Source: Flavobacteriia bacterium (GTDB lineage Bacteria > Bacteroidota > Bacteroidia > Flavobacteriales > Schleiferiaceae). Taken from it: 61,000 bases of DNA. The notes below the pieces were generated by a model. The model was not told where the DNA came from and made no database searches. It worked only from the letters and a program-made list of their open reading frames with translations. A program made the position numbers and the translations under genes. Shown piece by piece: positions 26,050 to 34,717 of this stretch; the stretch's first letter is position 1, and the number at the start of each line of letters is the position of its first letter. The stretch is taken from positions 67,429 through 128,428 of the forward strand of contig JABXHW010000007.1 in NCBI GenBank assembly GCA_013373425.1. Reading direction: 5' to 3'.

Positions 26050-26374
26050 AGCGTGAAAATTATCTTGGGGCGCTTCTGTGGGAAACACCGATTAACTAAA
26101 TTATGTGTCTGATTTATAGGCTCTTACAAAGCCTTGAACATGCAATGGACAATGGGGTCTGCGTCATGTTCTATTACAAATCTTGGAAATGAAGTTCCCT
26201 AAAACAAGGAACGGTTATTCACAATTTGTAGGAGTTTTCAACATACTAACAGAGGGGGTGCTCACCAAACATGCCGTGTTCTCTGAGATAGAAAATAACC
26301 AAGTCGATTTCGCAAAAAAATGATGAAAGAAATGAACACCGATTGTTAAAAACCTCGACTGAAGAGAGGATTTT
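26050..26374. other. Intergenic region upstream of nrdB
   Basis: About 325 bp with no credible gene. On the minus strand CAAA (26127-26130, read as TTTG) and CTAAATTA (26096-26103, read as TAATTTAG, one mismatch to TAnnTTTG) could form a promoter for nrdB, but with a 23-bp spacer, longer than usual. No NrdR-box-like pair was found. The middle part (26200-26330) shows nothing I can name. Confidence 0.3.
26348..26374. terminator. Weak hairpin after the DUF3109 gene
   Basis: AAAAACCTC-gactgaaga-GAGGATTTTTT: a short 4-6 bp stem with A and T runs, directly after the DUF3109 stop. Confidence 0.4.
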
Positions 26375-26947
26375 TTAGCGTTTCGACCAAGCGTCGGCCA
26401 CCTCCTCCAATTCATCGTACCACTTTTGACCGTATCTGCGCACAAGTCCCTCGCGCGCAAATCGATAGACCGGCACATGGAGTTCTTCACCCAGGGCGCA
26501 GGCATCAGAACAGATATCCCACTTGTCGTAGTTCACTGCATGGAAGGATTTGTACTCCGTGATGCGGATAGGATAAAGGTGGCAAGAGACAGGTTTTCGG
26601 AAATCGACCACTCCATCTTTCCAAGCTTTTTCAATTCCACAGAGCGTGGTGCCCTTCTCATCAAAAATCACATAGGCACATTCCTTATTTTCGACCAAGG
26701 GAGTGACCAAATCGCCATCGTTGTCCACTACCCAAGCGCCTTGTTCCTCGATGGCTCTCAATCCTTCTGGTCGTAAGTATGATTTGATTTCAGATTGAAT
26801 CTTCTCCAAAGCTTTGGTTTCCTCTTCTAAAAGAGGTGCTCCAGAATCACCTTCTACACAACAGGCCCCTTTGCATGCTGAGAGGTTGCAAACGAATTCC
26901 TTCTCCAATAGGTCTTCCGACACTAACTTGTCTCCAATCTGAATCAT
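26375..26947 (-). CDS. DUF3109 family cysteine-rich protein
   Basis: 190 residues. Cysteine motif near the N-terminus (VCNLSACKGACC, about 20-31), further cysteines at CAYVIFDE, TLCGIEKAW, SCHLYPIRI and DICSDACALG. The pattern is that of DUF3109, common in Bacteroidota and related to the YkgJ-type metal-chelating proteins (Zn or Fe-S binding likely). No catalytic function known. A TACCTTTG box lies 4 nt upstream of the ATG. Confidence 0.88.
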   Translation of the reverse strand: MIQIGDKLVSEDLLEKEFVCNLSACKGACCVEGDSGAPLLEEETKALEKIQSEIKSYLRPEGLRAIEEQGAWVVDNDGDLVTPLVENKECAYVIFDEKGTTLCGIEKAWKDGVVDFRKPVSCHLYPIRITEYKSFHAVNYDKWDICSDACALGEELHVPVYRFAREGLVRRYGQKWYDELEEVADAWSKR

Positions 26948-26951
26948 GTCA

Positions 26952-26959
26952 CAAAGGTA
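26952..26959 (-). promoter_or_regulatory. TACCTTTG promoter box, 4 nt from the DUF3109 ATG
   Basis: Perfect TAnnTTTG on the minus strand; the ATG at 26947 begins 4 nt after its last base. Confidence 0.5.
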
Positions 26960-27008
26960 GCGCCTGTCCTTCTGCTAAACTATATATGTATGAAGGCGTT
27001 TTATCCAT

Positions 27009-27284
27009 ATGAAGATTTCAAAACGAAATACTCAACGAATCATTCTTGGAAGCATCACCGTAGCATTATATATGGTGCTGATCATCCATACTTCAGAAAC
27101 CAGTGATCGCGCGGCGCTCTTTCTCGGTTTGAGCCTTCCCATCTTCGTGGTTTATATGGCTTATAAGATTCTGAAAGATCCGGTGGCCGAATCTGAATAC
27201 ACTTTTGAAGAGCGCTTTTACGAAGATGGAAGCGAGCGTTTAAATGTCTCCAATACGACGAATGTCGAGAATCCGAAGTTGTAG
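27009..27284 (+). CDS. Small two-pass membrane protein, hypothetical
   Basis: 91 residues: transmembrane segments at about 9-28 (IILGSITVALYMVLIIH) and 35-56 (AALFLGLSLPIFVVYMAYKIL), then an acidic/aromatic tail. No family recognised. Its last 45 bp overlap the 3' end of the convergent recJ gene, unusual among the pairs in this window, most of which overlap by only 4 bp. Confidence 0.55.
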   Translation: MKISKRNTQRIILGSITVALYMVLIIHTSETSDRAALFLGLSLPIFVVYMAYKILKDPVAESEYTFEERFYEDGSERLNVSNTTNVENPKL

Positions 27285-28940
27285 CGATTGCGCACCTCGG
27301 AATTCGTTCATCTCTAAGTGAACGAGCATTTCTAAGGACTCCGACTTAAGCGCGTCATGCCATTCGGCAAGTCCAAATCCTATGCAGTCAATTCCCCCCA
27401 TGTCGAATTTCAAGTGGTTCTTATCCTGACCAATCTTTTTGATGTTGGATGGGTTCTCGATAGCTACACGAAAAACAGGTTTATCGTTTTCCGGGCCATG
27501 AGGTTCAAACTGTATCAGGTTGTTGTAGAATCGCTTAGTGATATCGGAGATGCTCAAATCAGCATCGACTAAAATCTCTGGAACTTTCATTTCCTCTGTG
27601 AGATGCTCACCGACATAGGCATCAAACGCACGGGCAAAGTAACGCCACTTCGATTCTTCCAATGTCATTCCAGCCGCATATTTATGTCCGCCGAACTGAA
27701 TTAAATGTTCCGAACACGCATCAAGTGCATCATATAAATTGAATCCGATTACGCTCCTTGCGCTCCCCGCTAAATGTCCATTGCTTTCAGTCAAAACGAT
27801 TGTGGGACGGTAGTAAGTTTCAATCAACCTGCTCGCTACAATCCCAATGACGCCTTTGTGCCAATCAGTGTGAAAAACCACCGAACTGTGCTGTAGCTCT
27901 TCTTCATTCTCCACCTGTCGTAGCGCCTCTTCAGTGATAGATTTATCGAGGTCCTTGCGCGTTTTGTTGTGCTCATTTATCTCGGCTAACACTGATTGCG
28001 CTTGCATATTATTGCCGCACTTCAGCAGTTCTACAGCCTCTGATCCATGCTTGATTCTACCTGCTGCGTTTATTCGCGGGGCGATGGTAAAGACGACGTC
28101 CATGATGCTGAACTTAGACTTCCCCGCTTGCTTAATAATAAGGTCGAATGCAGGCCGAGGTCGGGTGTTTATGACCTCAAGACCTTTAATTGCTAGAATC
28201 CGATTTTCATCTACGATGGGTACGATGTCGGCGCCAATGCTGACGGCGAGTAGATCCAGCAAAGGATCTAGTTCGTGCTCATCCCAACCTTTTTGTCTCT
28301 GAATGGCCAGGCACAATTTGTACCCTACTCCACATCCTGAGAGTTCTTTAAAAGGATAGGTGCAATCCTCTCTCTTCGGATCAAGTATGGCGAAGGCGTC
28401 AGGAAGATGGTCTCCTGGAGTGTGGTGATCACATATAATTAGGTCGATACTTTGCTCTTTAGCAAAGTCGGCTTGCTCAAATGCTTTGATGCCGCAGTCC
28501 AGCGCAATGATCAAACTAAACCCATTGTCGACTGCGAACTCAATTCCCGCCCGCGACAGACCGTAGCCCTCTTTGTACCGGTCTGGAATATAGGTGGCAA
28601 CCTTATCGGTGAGTTCCTCCAAATAACTGCTTACCAATGCGACAGCAGTTGTGCCATCTACATCGTAATCGCCATAAACTAGAATGTTCTCAGCTTCGTT
28701 TACCGCTCGAATCACTCTATCAACGGCTTTGTCCATGTCCTTCATCTTGAAGGGGTCATGAAGATTGGAGTCGTTAGGTCGAAAGAACCGTCTGGCGGCC
28801 TCAAAATCACGAACACCCCGATGCCATAAAGTGGAGGCCAAGGTGTCGTTCAAGTTTAGACTATCACGTAGCTGGAAGTACTCCTCAACGTTAGGAGTTT
28901 CTCGGAATGTCCATCTTTTTGAAAGGGTAGCCTGACTCAT
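27240..28940 (-). CDS. recJ: Single-stranded-DNA-specific exonuclease RecJ
   Basis: Degrades single-stranded DNA 5' to 3' in recombination and mismatch repair. 566 residues from the ATG that follows a TATCATTG box by 4 nt; an ATG 5 codons upstream also exists. Metal-binding motifs of the DHH family: DYDVDG at 91-96, the ALDCG motif near 147-151, and DHH at 171-173. The DHHA1 domain includes GGHKYAAGMTL. C-terminal OB-like region is present (FEPHGPENDKPVF). Confidence 0.94.
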   Translation of the reverse strand: MSQATLSKRWTFRETPNVEEYFQLRDSLNLNDTLASTLWHRGVRDFEAARRFFRPNDSNLHDPFKMKDMDKAVDRVIRAVNEAENILVYGDYDVDGTTAVALVSSYLEELTDKVATYIPDRYKEGYGLSRAGIEFAVDNGFSLIIALDCGIKAFEQADFAKEQSIDLIICDHHTPGDHLPDAFAILDPKREDCTYPFKELSGCGVGYKLCLAIQRQKGWDEHELDPLLDLLAVSIGADIVPIVDENRILAIKGLEVINTRPRPAFDLIIKQAGKSKFSIMDVVFTIAPRINAAGRIKHGSEAVELLKCGNNMQAQSVLAEINEHNKTRKDLDKSITEEALRQVENEEELQHSSVVFHTDWHKGVIGIVASRLIETYYRPTIVLTESNGHLAGSARSVIGFNLYDALDACSEHLIQFGGHKYAAGMTLEESKWRYFARAFDAYVGEHLTEEMKVPEILVDADLSISDITKRFYNNLIQFEPHGPENDKPVFRVAIENPSNIKKIGQDKNHLKFDMGGIDCIGFGLAEWHDALKSESLEMLVHLEMNEFRGAQSLQLRILDIRRIGDI

Positions 28941-29003
28941 ATCGCAATGATACAAAACAGGGATTCAGCAAGGCGTTTTAATACGGCTAAGTGAAGCGTT
29001 GGA

Positions 29004-30107
29004 TCAAGAGTTTTTCTTGAACACCTCGTTCTGACGGTCGACGCTGTACTTGTGAATGATCTGGAAAATCTCTTGGATGAGTGCAGGGTTTAAATCGAGA
29101 TTCTTCCCTTGAAGTCCTCGCTTTGCCAAGATCTCAAACCAACGGTCCATTTGGAAAATGGAAATCTCATTATCCACCTTGACCGAACCTATTTGATCCA
29201 CAACCTCCATTCTTTTGAACAAAGTATTAACCAGCTCTTCATCCAGAGTGTCAATCTGACCTCTTAGCTTGTCGAGTAAATCATGGGCCAACTCGTTTCT
29301 CGGTTCTGCACTTCGGATAATCAGACGCTCCATCATTGAGCCCAAATCTTCAGGAACGAGCTGTTGCTTTGGGTCGCTTAGCGCTTTGTCTGGTGTAATG
29401 TGCGACTCAATCATGAGTCCGTCCAAATTGATATCCAATGCAGTTTGACTCACCTGTTCAATCAGGTCGCGCTTGCCTGCAATGTGGCTTGGATCGCAGA
29501 TGATCGGAACGTCAGGAGCTTCCGCGCGCAATGCGAAACTGAGTTCCCACTTCGGCTCATTTCTGAAGGTTGCATGGTTCTCCGTGAAGAAACCGCGGTG
29601 TATGGCTGCGAGCTTTTTAACCCCAGTTTTCTGGAGGCGCTCCAACGCTCCTACCCACAAGCCTAAGTCGGCGTGAATCGGATTTTTAACCAGAACAGGA
29701 ATGTCTACCCCTTTCAAGGCTTCAGCAATTTCTTGAACGTAGAAAGGATTAACGGTAGTCCTCGCTCCAAGCCAGAGCACATCGATACCCGCTTTCAAGC
29801 AATATTCAACATGTTGAGCGTTGGCCACTTCGGTAGCAACAGGAGTGTTGAGTTCCTTCTGAACACGATTCAACCAGGGAAGTGCAGGTGATCCAATCCC
29901 TTCGAATGAATTCGGTCGGGTTCTAGGTTTCCAAACGCCTGCACGGATAACCGATACTCGGCCTGTTTCTACTAGCCGACGACTTGTTTCCATCACCTGC
30001 TCTTCGCTTTCGGCAGAGCACGGGCCCGCAATCGTAAAAGGTTCTGACTTTACGTTGAACCATTCGTGAAGCGGTGATTTTTGTCGATGTTGAACGTCGG
30101 TTTCCAT
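29004..30107 (-). CDS. Bifunctional DAHP synthase / chorismate mutase (type II CM)
   Basis: 367 residues. The N-terminal 260 residues are a class I-beta (KDPG-aldolase-like) 3-deoxy-D-arabino-heptulosonate 7-phosphate synthase: IAGPCSAES, RAGVWKPRTRPNSFEG, LWLGARTT, VKNPIHADLGLW, CDPSHIAGKR and ESHITPDKALSD. The C-terminal 100 residues are an AroQ-type chorismate mutase (LLDKLRGQIDTLDEELVNTLFKRMEVVDQIG). It catalyses the first step of the shikimate pathway and the branch to prephenate; the mutase part usually also gives feedback control. The fusion is common in Bacteroidota. Confidence 0.94.
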   Translation of the reverse strand: METDVQHRQKSPLHEWFNVKSEPFTIAGPCSAESEEQVMETSRRLVETGRVSVIRAGVWKPRTRPNSFEGIGSPALPWLNRVQKELNTPVATEVANAQHVEYCLKAGIDVLWLGARTTVNPFYVQEIAEALKGVDIPVLVKNPIHADLGLWVGALERLQKTGVKKLAAIHRGFFTENHATFRNEPKWELSFALRAEAPDVPIICDPSHIAGKRDLIEQVSQTALDINLDGLMIESHITPDKALSDPKQQLVPEDLGSMMERLIIRSAEPRNELAHDLLDKLRGQIDTLDEELVNTLFKRMEVVDQIGSVKVDNEISIFQMDRWFEILAKRGLQGKNLDLNPALIQEIFQIIHKYSVDRQNEVFKKNS

Positions 30108-30138
30108 GTACTATATAACATTGATAAGGGCGTCGTGT

Positions 30139-30801
30139 TTACGCTCCTCCAAGAATCAAAACGAATTCACCTTTCGGAGCGTGTTGGGTGAAATGAGCGA
30201 GAACTTCCTCTACAGTACCACGGACGGTTTCCTCAAACTTTTTACTGATTTCTCGTGACACTGAGCAGGGTCGATCCGCTCCGAAATACGTCACGAAGTC
30301 GTTTAATGTCTTGAGGAGTTTGTGTGGACTTTCGTAGAAGACCATGGTTCGAGTTTCTTCTTGAAGGGATAGAAACTTGGTCTGGCGTCCCTTTTTGGGT
30401 GGAAGAAATCCCTCAAAAGTAAAGCGGTCGCATGGCAGGCCACTATTGACCAATGCGGGTACAAATGCTGTGGCGCCTGGAAGAGTTTGAACAACCACTC
30501 CTGCCTTAGCCGCTTCGCGCACCAAAAGAAAGCCAGGATCAGATATGCCTGGAGTTCCAGCATCGGTGATCAAAGCAATCTCTCTTCCTCCTTTTAATTC
30601 TTCAACGATAGAGTCGACCACTTTGTGCTCGTTATGCATGTGATACGAGCGCATTTGGGTATCGATACCGTAGTGTTTAAGCAAGAATCCAGAAGTCCGA
30701 GTGTCCTCAGCCAAGATGAGTTCCACCTCCTTTAAAAGGCGAACACTTCGGAAGGTCATGTCTTCCAAATTGCCGACAGGAGTTGGGATGATGTACAGCA
30801 T
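30139..30801 (-). CDS. rsmI: 16S rRNA (cytidine(1402)-2'-O)-methyltransferase
   Basis: Methylates the 2'-hydroxyl of C1402 in the ribosomal decoding centre. 220 residues with tetrapyrrole-methylase-fold motifs: IIPTPVGNLEDMTFRSV at the start, LAEDTRTSG, DAGTPGISDPG, and LPGATAFVPALVNSGLP. The frame is open 13 codons further upstream, but homologues start at MLYIIPTPVGN, and the TACCTTTG box ends only 4 nt before this ATG. Confidence 0.94.
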   Translation of the reverse strand: MLYIIPTPVGNLEDMTFRSVRLLKEVELILAEDTRTSGFLLKHYGIDTQMRSYHMHNEHKVVDSIVEELKGGREIALITDAGTPGISDPGFLLVREAAKAGVVVQTLPGATAFVPALVNSGLPCDRFTFEGFLPPKKGRQTKFLSLQEETRTMVFYESPHKLLKTLNDFVTYFGADRPCSVSREISKKFEETVRGTVEEVLAHFTQHAPKGEFVLILGGA

Positions 30802-30805
30802 TTGG

Positions 30806-30813
30806 CAAAGGTA
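30806..30813 (-). promoter_or_regulatory. TACCTTTG promoter box, 4 nt from the rsmI ATG
   Basis: Perfect TAnnTTTG on the minus strand, lying inside the longer open frame, which argues for the start at 30801. Confidence 0.5.
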
Positions 30814-30853
30814 CAAAGGAGGGATGGTGGCAGATACCACATCCCATCAATTC

Positions 30854-31561
30854 TTATCGATTAAAGCGATTGGCTATTAAGTCCAACAAGCGCTGCTCGG
30901 TTTCTTCAAAATCTGCCCAATCGTAATCGGGCTTAACGACGTTCTCGATGAAATCGATGGTCTCATCGTAAGAGTCCATAGTGTTAATCTGACTAATTAC
31001 GCGCTGATAGTCCTCTTGTGAACCTTGGAATAGTTGCTTCACAAAGGCGATTCTATCGTTCAGACCAATATTGATTTTCTGAAGTCGGTTGCCCGGCTTG
31101 CTGTCAGTGGTTCTCTGCTCCAAAGCTTCCACAACTTCGCGAGGTGGCTCAGGTGCTTTGGGTTTTGGTTCAGGTACTGGAGCTGGTTTCGGTTCTTCCT
31201 TTTCTTCCACAACTGGCTCAGGAGTCGGCTCTTGAGCCGGTGGAGGGGGAAGTGTTGGACGCGGAGTCGGCTTTGGCGGTCCTTCAGGATGCGGAAGAAC
31301 CTTTACTTCATCGCCGAACTTTTTAGCTTCTTCAACTTTTTCCTTTACTGATGAAGTGGCAGGAGCAGCGGTCGCCGCACGTTCTGCAACGCGCTTTTGA
31401 AGCGAGTCCATCGCATTCTGACGCTCTTGCAAAATCAGCGCTACCAAGGCTTCTTCATACAAGGCCTCCAGTTTTTCTACCAGCGATTGCGAGATGGTTC
31501 CATTCGATTCGAGGAGTTCTTTACAAAGGGAGTGGAGGCGTTCCGTGTTCATGTTGGCCAT
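30854..31561 (-). CDS. Hypothetical protein with proline-rich linker
   Basis: 235 residues in three parts: an N-terminal helical region (1-60), a Pro/Glu-rich linker (about 85-145, units such as PTPRPTLPPPPAQ, PEPVVEEKEEPKPAPVPEPKP), and a conserved C-terminal helical block (INIGLNDRIAFVKQLFQGSQED, then FIENVVKPDYDWADFEE). The C-terminal block seems typical of a Bacteroidota-specific protein; I know no function. The linker probably spaces two interaction domains. Divergent from tdk, 69 bp away. A second ATG at codon 4 is possible. Confidence 0.7.
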   Translation of the reverse strand: MANMNTERLHSLCKELLESNGTISQSLVEKLEALYEEALVALILQERQNAMDSLQKRVAERAATAAPATSSVKEKVEEAKKFGDEVKVLPHPEGPPKPTPRPTLPPPPAQEPTPEPVVEEKEEPKPAPVPEPKPKAPEPPREVVEALEQRTTDSKPGNRLQKINIGLNDRIAFVKQLFQGSQEDYQRVISQINTMDSYDETIDFIENVVKPDYDWADFEETEQRLLDLIANRFNR

Positions 31562-31630
31562 GTAGCGACTTTTTGCGAAAGGCTTTTCTTAGCTTTGCTT
31601 TCGTTTGAATTTGCGGCTGGAAAGTACAAA

Positions 31631-32227
31631 ATGTTTCTCGAAAACACAGTTAATCACAAGCATCACACAGGCTGGGTAGAGGTCATCTGCGGGTCTATGT
31701 TCTCCGGTAAAACCGAAGAGCTACTCCGTAGGCTGAATCGAGCTTTGATCGGCAAACAGAAGGTTGAAATTTTCAAGCCTGCCGTGGATAAGCGCTATCA
31801 CGATTCCCATGTGGTGTCTCACGATAATAAGTCGGTTTCTTCTACCGTAGTAGAGAGTGCCGAGAACATCCTTCTTCATGTGAGTCAGGATGTCGATGTA
31901 GTTGGAATTGATGAAGCTCAGTTCTTCGATGATGCCATAATTGAAGTGGTAAACGACCTTGCGAATCGCGGAATCCGTGTAGTTATCGCTGGCTTGGACA
32001 TGGATTTTGAAGGGAAACCCTTTGGTCCAATGCCTCACCTGATGGCTATCGCGGAGTACGTGACGAAGGTGCATGCGATTTGTGTACACACCGGTAACCT
32101 TGCACATTATTCGCATCGAACTGTTTCGGATCAGAAGACGGTCCTGCTCGGTGAAAAGAATGAGTATGAGCCAGTGAGTCGAGCAGCTTTCTTAAAGTTG
32201 AGAGCAGAACAAAAGAAGAAAGAATGA
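31631..32227 (+). CDS. tdk: Thymidine kinase (type II)
   Basis: Phosphorylates thymidine to dTMP for salvage. 198 residues from the ATG at 31631; the frame is open far upstream but lies there opposite the 30854-31561 gene. P-loop GSMFSGKT at 21-28, DEAQFF at 94-99 (catalytic Glu95), and the lasso region ending in YEPVSRAAF. The usual zinc site is reduced: the first CxxC reads CVHT (151-154) and no second cysteine pair remains. Overlaps murF-alr by 4 bp. Confidence 0.93.
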   Translation: MFLENTVNHKHHTGWVEVICGSMFSGKTEELLRRLNRALIGKQKVEIFKPAVDKRYHDSHVVSHDNKSVSSTVVESAENILLHVSQDVDVVGIDEAQFFDDAIIEVVNDLANRGIRVVIAGLDMDFEGKPFGPMPHLMAIAEYVTKVHAICVHTGNLAHYSHRTVSDQKTVLLGEKNEYEPVSRAAFLKLRAEQKKKE

Positions 32228-34710
32228 TAGGAGGCGGTTGGAAAGTGACAGATTTAGCGACAGCGATGAACGGAGAAGTTCATGGCGATGCTAAGCTTTC
32301 CGTTCGTCAGGTGTTAACGGACTCAAGACGATTGAGCTTCCCGGAAGACACTGTTTTCTTTGCTCTCAAATCCCTAAAAAATGATGGTCACCGCTACATT
32401 CCTGAGCTCTTCGCAAAGGGAGTCCGCGTATTTGTAGTCGATCATTTACCCCAAGTACACCGTGGTAAGGCAACCTTTATTGTGGTTCGCGACACCCTTG
32501 AAGCGCTTCAACTCGCGGCAGCGGATTGGCGTTCCAAGTTTAAGCTGCCCGTGTTGGGGATCACTGGAAGTAACGGCAAGACGGTAGTCAAAGAGTGGAT
32601 ATATGAATTGCTCGAATCTGAGTTTAGAATTGTTCGTTCTCCACGCAGTTATAACAGTCAGGTCGGCGTTCCCCTTTCTCTATTTCACATTCGCAAATCG
32701 CACCAGCTCGGTGTCTTTGAAGCGGGGATTTCCCAAGTGGGCGAAATGGAGCGATTGGAGAGAATGATTCATCCCGAATGGGGTATTTTCACCAATATCG
32801 GCGATGCGCATCAGGAGCATTTTCCCGACCATGAAACCAAACTCAAGGAGAAACTCACTCTCTTTGAGCGTTCTAAGCACTTGATTTATTCATGCGATGA
32901 TGAGATGGTGTACAACGCCATCCAATCGAGATACGGAAGTAGCGCCATCAAACTGGTGGCATGGGGACGGAAAACAGAAGTGGCGGATCTTCTTATCCTA
33001 AATCAATCTGAGAACGAAGAGGGAACAAAACTGGAATTGAAGTGGAAGAGCTCACAAATGGTGGTCAATCTTCCATTCACAGATAAAGCCTCCATTGAGA
33101 ATGCCATGCACGCGCTCACTTTTGCGTTGGCCTTTGGTGTTGGAGCCAAAGTTTTGGTGGATGCGATTAAGCGTCTTTCTCCTGTGGCCATGCGGTTGGA
33201 GCTCAAGCGCGCCCATCGCGGGTCAATGCTTATTAACGATGCCTATAACTCCGATCTCCAATCGGTTCGTATTGCGTTGGACTTTATGCGAACTCAACAG
33301 CAGCATCAGCGAAAAGTGGTGATTCTGTCAGACTTGGAGCAGACCGGTTTAGAGGCAAAAGCCCTTTACAAGCAACTTGCCCAGATGCTCGAAGAACGGA
33401 GCATTTCAATGTTGATTGGAATTGGTGAAAAGATTACAGCTCATTCCAGCTTCTTTAATCTACCGTCTTATTTCTATTCATCTACGAGTAATTTTCTTTC
33501 TGAACTACCTATATACGACCTTGCCAATTCGCTCATTTTACTAAAAGGAGCTCGTCATTTTGAGTTTGAGGACATCGCCCACTTGTTGGAGGAAAGAGCG
33601 CATGAAAGTGTTTTGGAAATCAACCTTTCGGCCATAGCTCACAACTTGAATTACTACCGTAAGCTGCTTCGTCCTGAGACCAAAATCATGACTATGGTGA
33701 AGGCCTTTGGTTACGGTGCAGGATATCAGCAAATCGCCAATGTGTTGGAGTACCATAATGTGGATTGGCTGGCTGTGGCGTATGCCGACGAAGGGGTGGA
33801 ACTCAGGAAATCGGGAATTCAATCTCGAATCATGATCATGAACCCTTCAGAAGAGAGTTTTGATCAGATTCTTGAATACAATCTAGAACCAGAAATCTAT
33901 AGCTTTGGAACGTTGCGTGCCTTCCATCGAGCGGTGCAGCATCAAACTAAAGGGCATGCTATGAACGCGGTTCCCATCCATATAAAGGTGGAAACCGGAA
34001 TGCACCGATTGGGCTTCGAAGCGAGCGATATGGGTAAATTGGTGGATGAGGTGTTGGCCATGCCCGGATTGCGAGTTGCCACTGTCTTCTCACACTTAGC
34101 GGCTAGTGATGACCCGAAGGAGGAGAAGTTTACGCGTGGACAAATCGCCAAGCTCAATGCTGCTGCGGATGAACTCATAGAAGGCTTAGGCTATCCTGTA
34201 CTCAAGCATATCCTGAATTCTTCAGGCATCCACAATTACATTGATGCTCAAATGGACATGGTTCGCTTAGGTATCGGACTCTATGGAGTCACTTTCGTCT
34301 CGTGGGAACGTCATCATTTGCAGCGAGTAAGTAGACTCATCACAAAAGTCTCACAGATACACATTTTATCACCGGGCGACACGGTAGGTTATGGTCGTTC
34401 TTTTAAAGCGGAACGCACAATGAAAATTGCTACGCTTCCGATCGGATATGCAGATGGTATTGATAGACGATTGGGAAATAGTAGAGGTGAAGTTTGGCTC
34501 AATGGTCAGCGCGCTCCTATTGTTGGAAGAGTATGCATGGATATGATTATGGTGGATATTTCAACCATCGATTGCCGCGAAGGCGATGAGGTTGAAGTGT
34601 TTGGAGATCATATCTCCATTTATGAATTTGCAGAAAGAACGGGTACCATACCGTATGAAATCCTCACTTCCATCTCAGGTAGAGTGAAGCGGGTCTACTA
34701 TCAAGAATAA
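32224..34710 (+). CDS. Fused UDP-N-acetylmuramoyl-tripeptide--D-alanyl-D-alanine ligase / alanine racemase
   Basis: 828 residues. The N-terminal half (1 to about 445) is MurF: ATP-binding GITGSNGKT (112-120), HIRKSHQLGVFEAGIS and ALKRAH...NDAYNSD. The C-terminal half (from about 460) is a PLP-dependent alanine racemase: PLP lysine K493 in MVKAFGYGAG, METGMHRLGF, and GYGRSF with the second catalytic base. Alr makes D-Ala and MurF adds D-Ala-D-Ala to the peptidoglycan precursor, so the fusion links supply and use. The fusion is known in Bacteroidota. Translationally coupled to tdk. Confidence 0.94.
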   Translation: MIGGGWKVTDLATAMNGEVHGDAKLSVRQVLTDSRRLSFPEDTVFFALKSLKNDGHRYIPELFAKGVRVFVVDHLPQVHRGKATFIVVRDTLEALQLAAADWRSKFKLPVLGITGSNGKTVVKEWIYELLESEFRIVRSPRSYNSQVGVPLSLFHIRKSHQLGVFEAGISQVGEMERLERMIHPEWGIFTNIGDAHQEHFPDHETKLKEKLTLFERSKHLIYSCDDEMVYNAIQSRYGSSAIKLVAWGRKTEVADLLILNQSENEEGTKLELKWKSSQMVVNLPFTDKASIENAMHALTFALAFGVGAKVLVDAIKRLSPVAMRLELKRAHRGSMLINDAYNSDLQSVRIALDFMRTQQQHQRKVVILSDLEQTGLEAKALYKQLAQMLEERSISMLIGIGEKITAHSSFFNLPSYFYSSTSNFLSELPIYDLANSLILLKGARHFEFEDIAHLLEERAHESVLEINLSAIAHNLNYYRKLLRPETKIMTMVKAFGYGAGYQQIANVLEYHNVDWLAVAYADEGVELRKSGIQSRIMIMNPSEESFDQILEYNLEPEIYSFGTLRAFHRAVQHQTKGHAMNAVPIHIKVETGMHRLGFEASDMGKLVDEVLAMPGLRVATVFSHLAASDDPKEEKFTRGQIAKLNAAADELIEGLGYPVLKHILNSSGIHNYIDAQMDMVRLGIGLYGVTFVSWERHHLQRVSRLITKVSQIHILSPGDTVGYGRSFKAERTMKIATLPIGYADGIDRRLGNSRGEVWLNGQRAPIVGRVCMDMIMVDISTIDCREGDEVEVFGDHISIYEFAERTGTIPYEILTSISGRVKRVYYQE

Positions 34711-34717
34711 CAAGACC

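Noticed and set aside
26050-26374. NrdR boxes upstream of nrdB
   Set aside because: No pair of sequences near the 16-bp NrdR consensus was found; the A+T-rich parts do not have the symmetry.
31397-31630. N-terminal extension of thymidine kinase
   Set aside because: The open frame upstream lies opposite the proline-rich gene and its translation has no match to the family; the P-loop enzyme starts at 31631.
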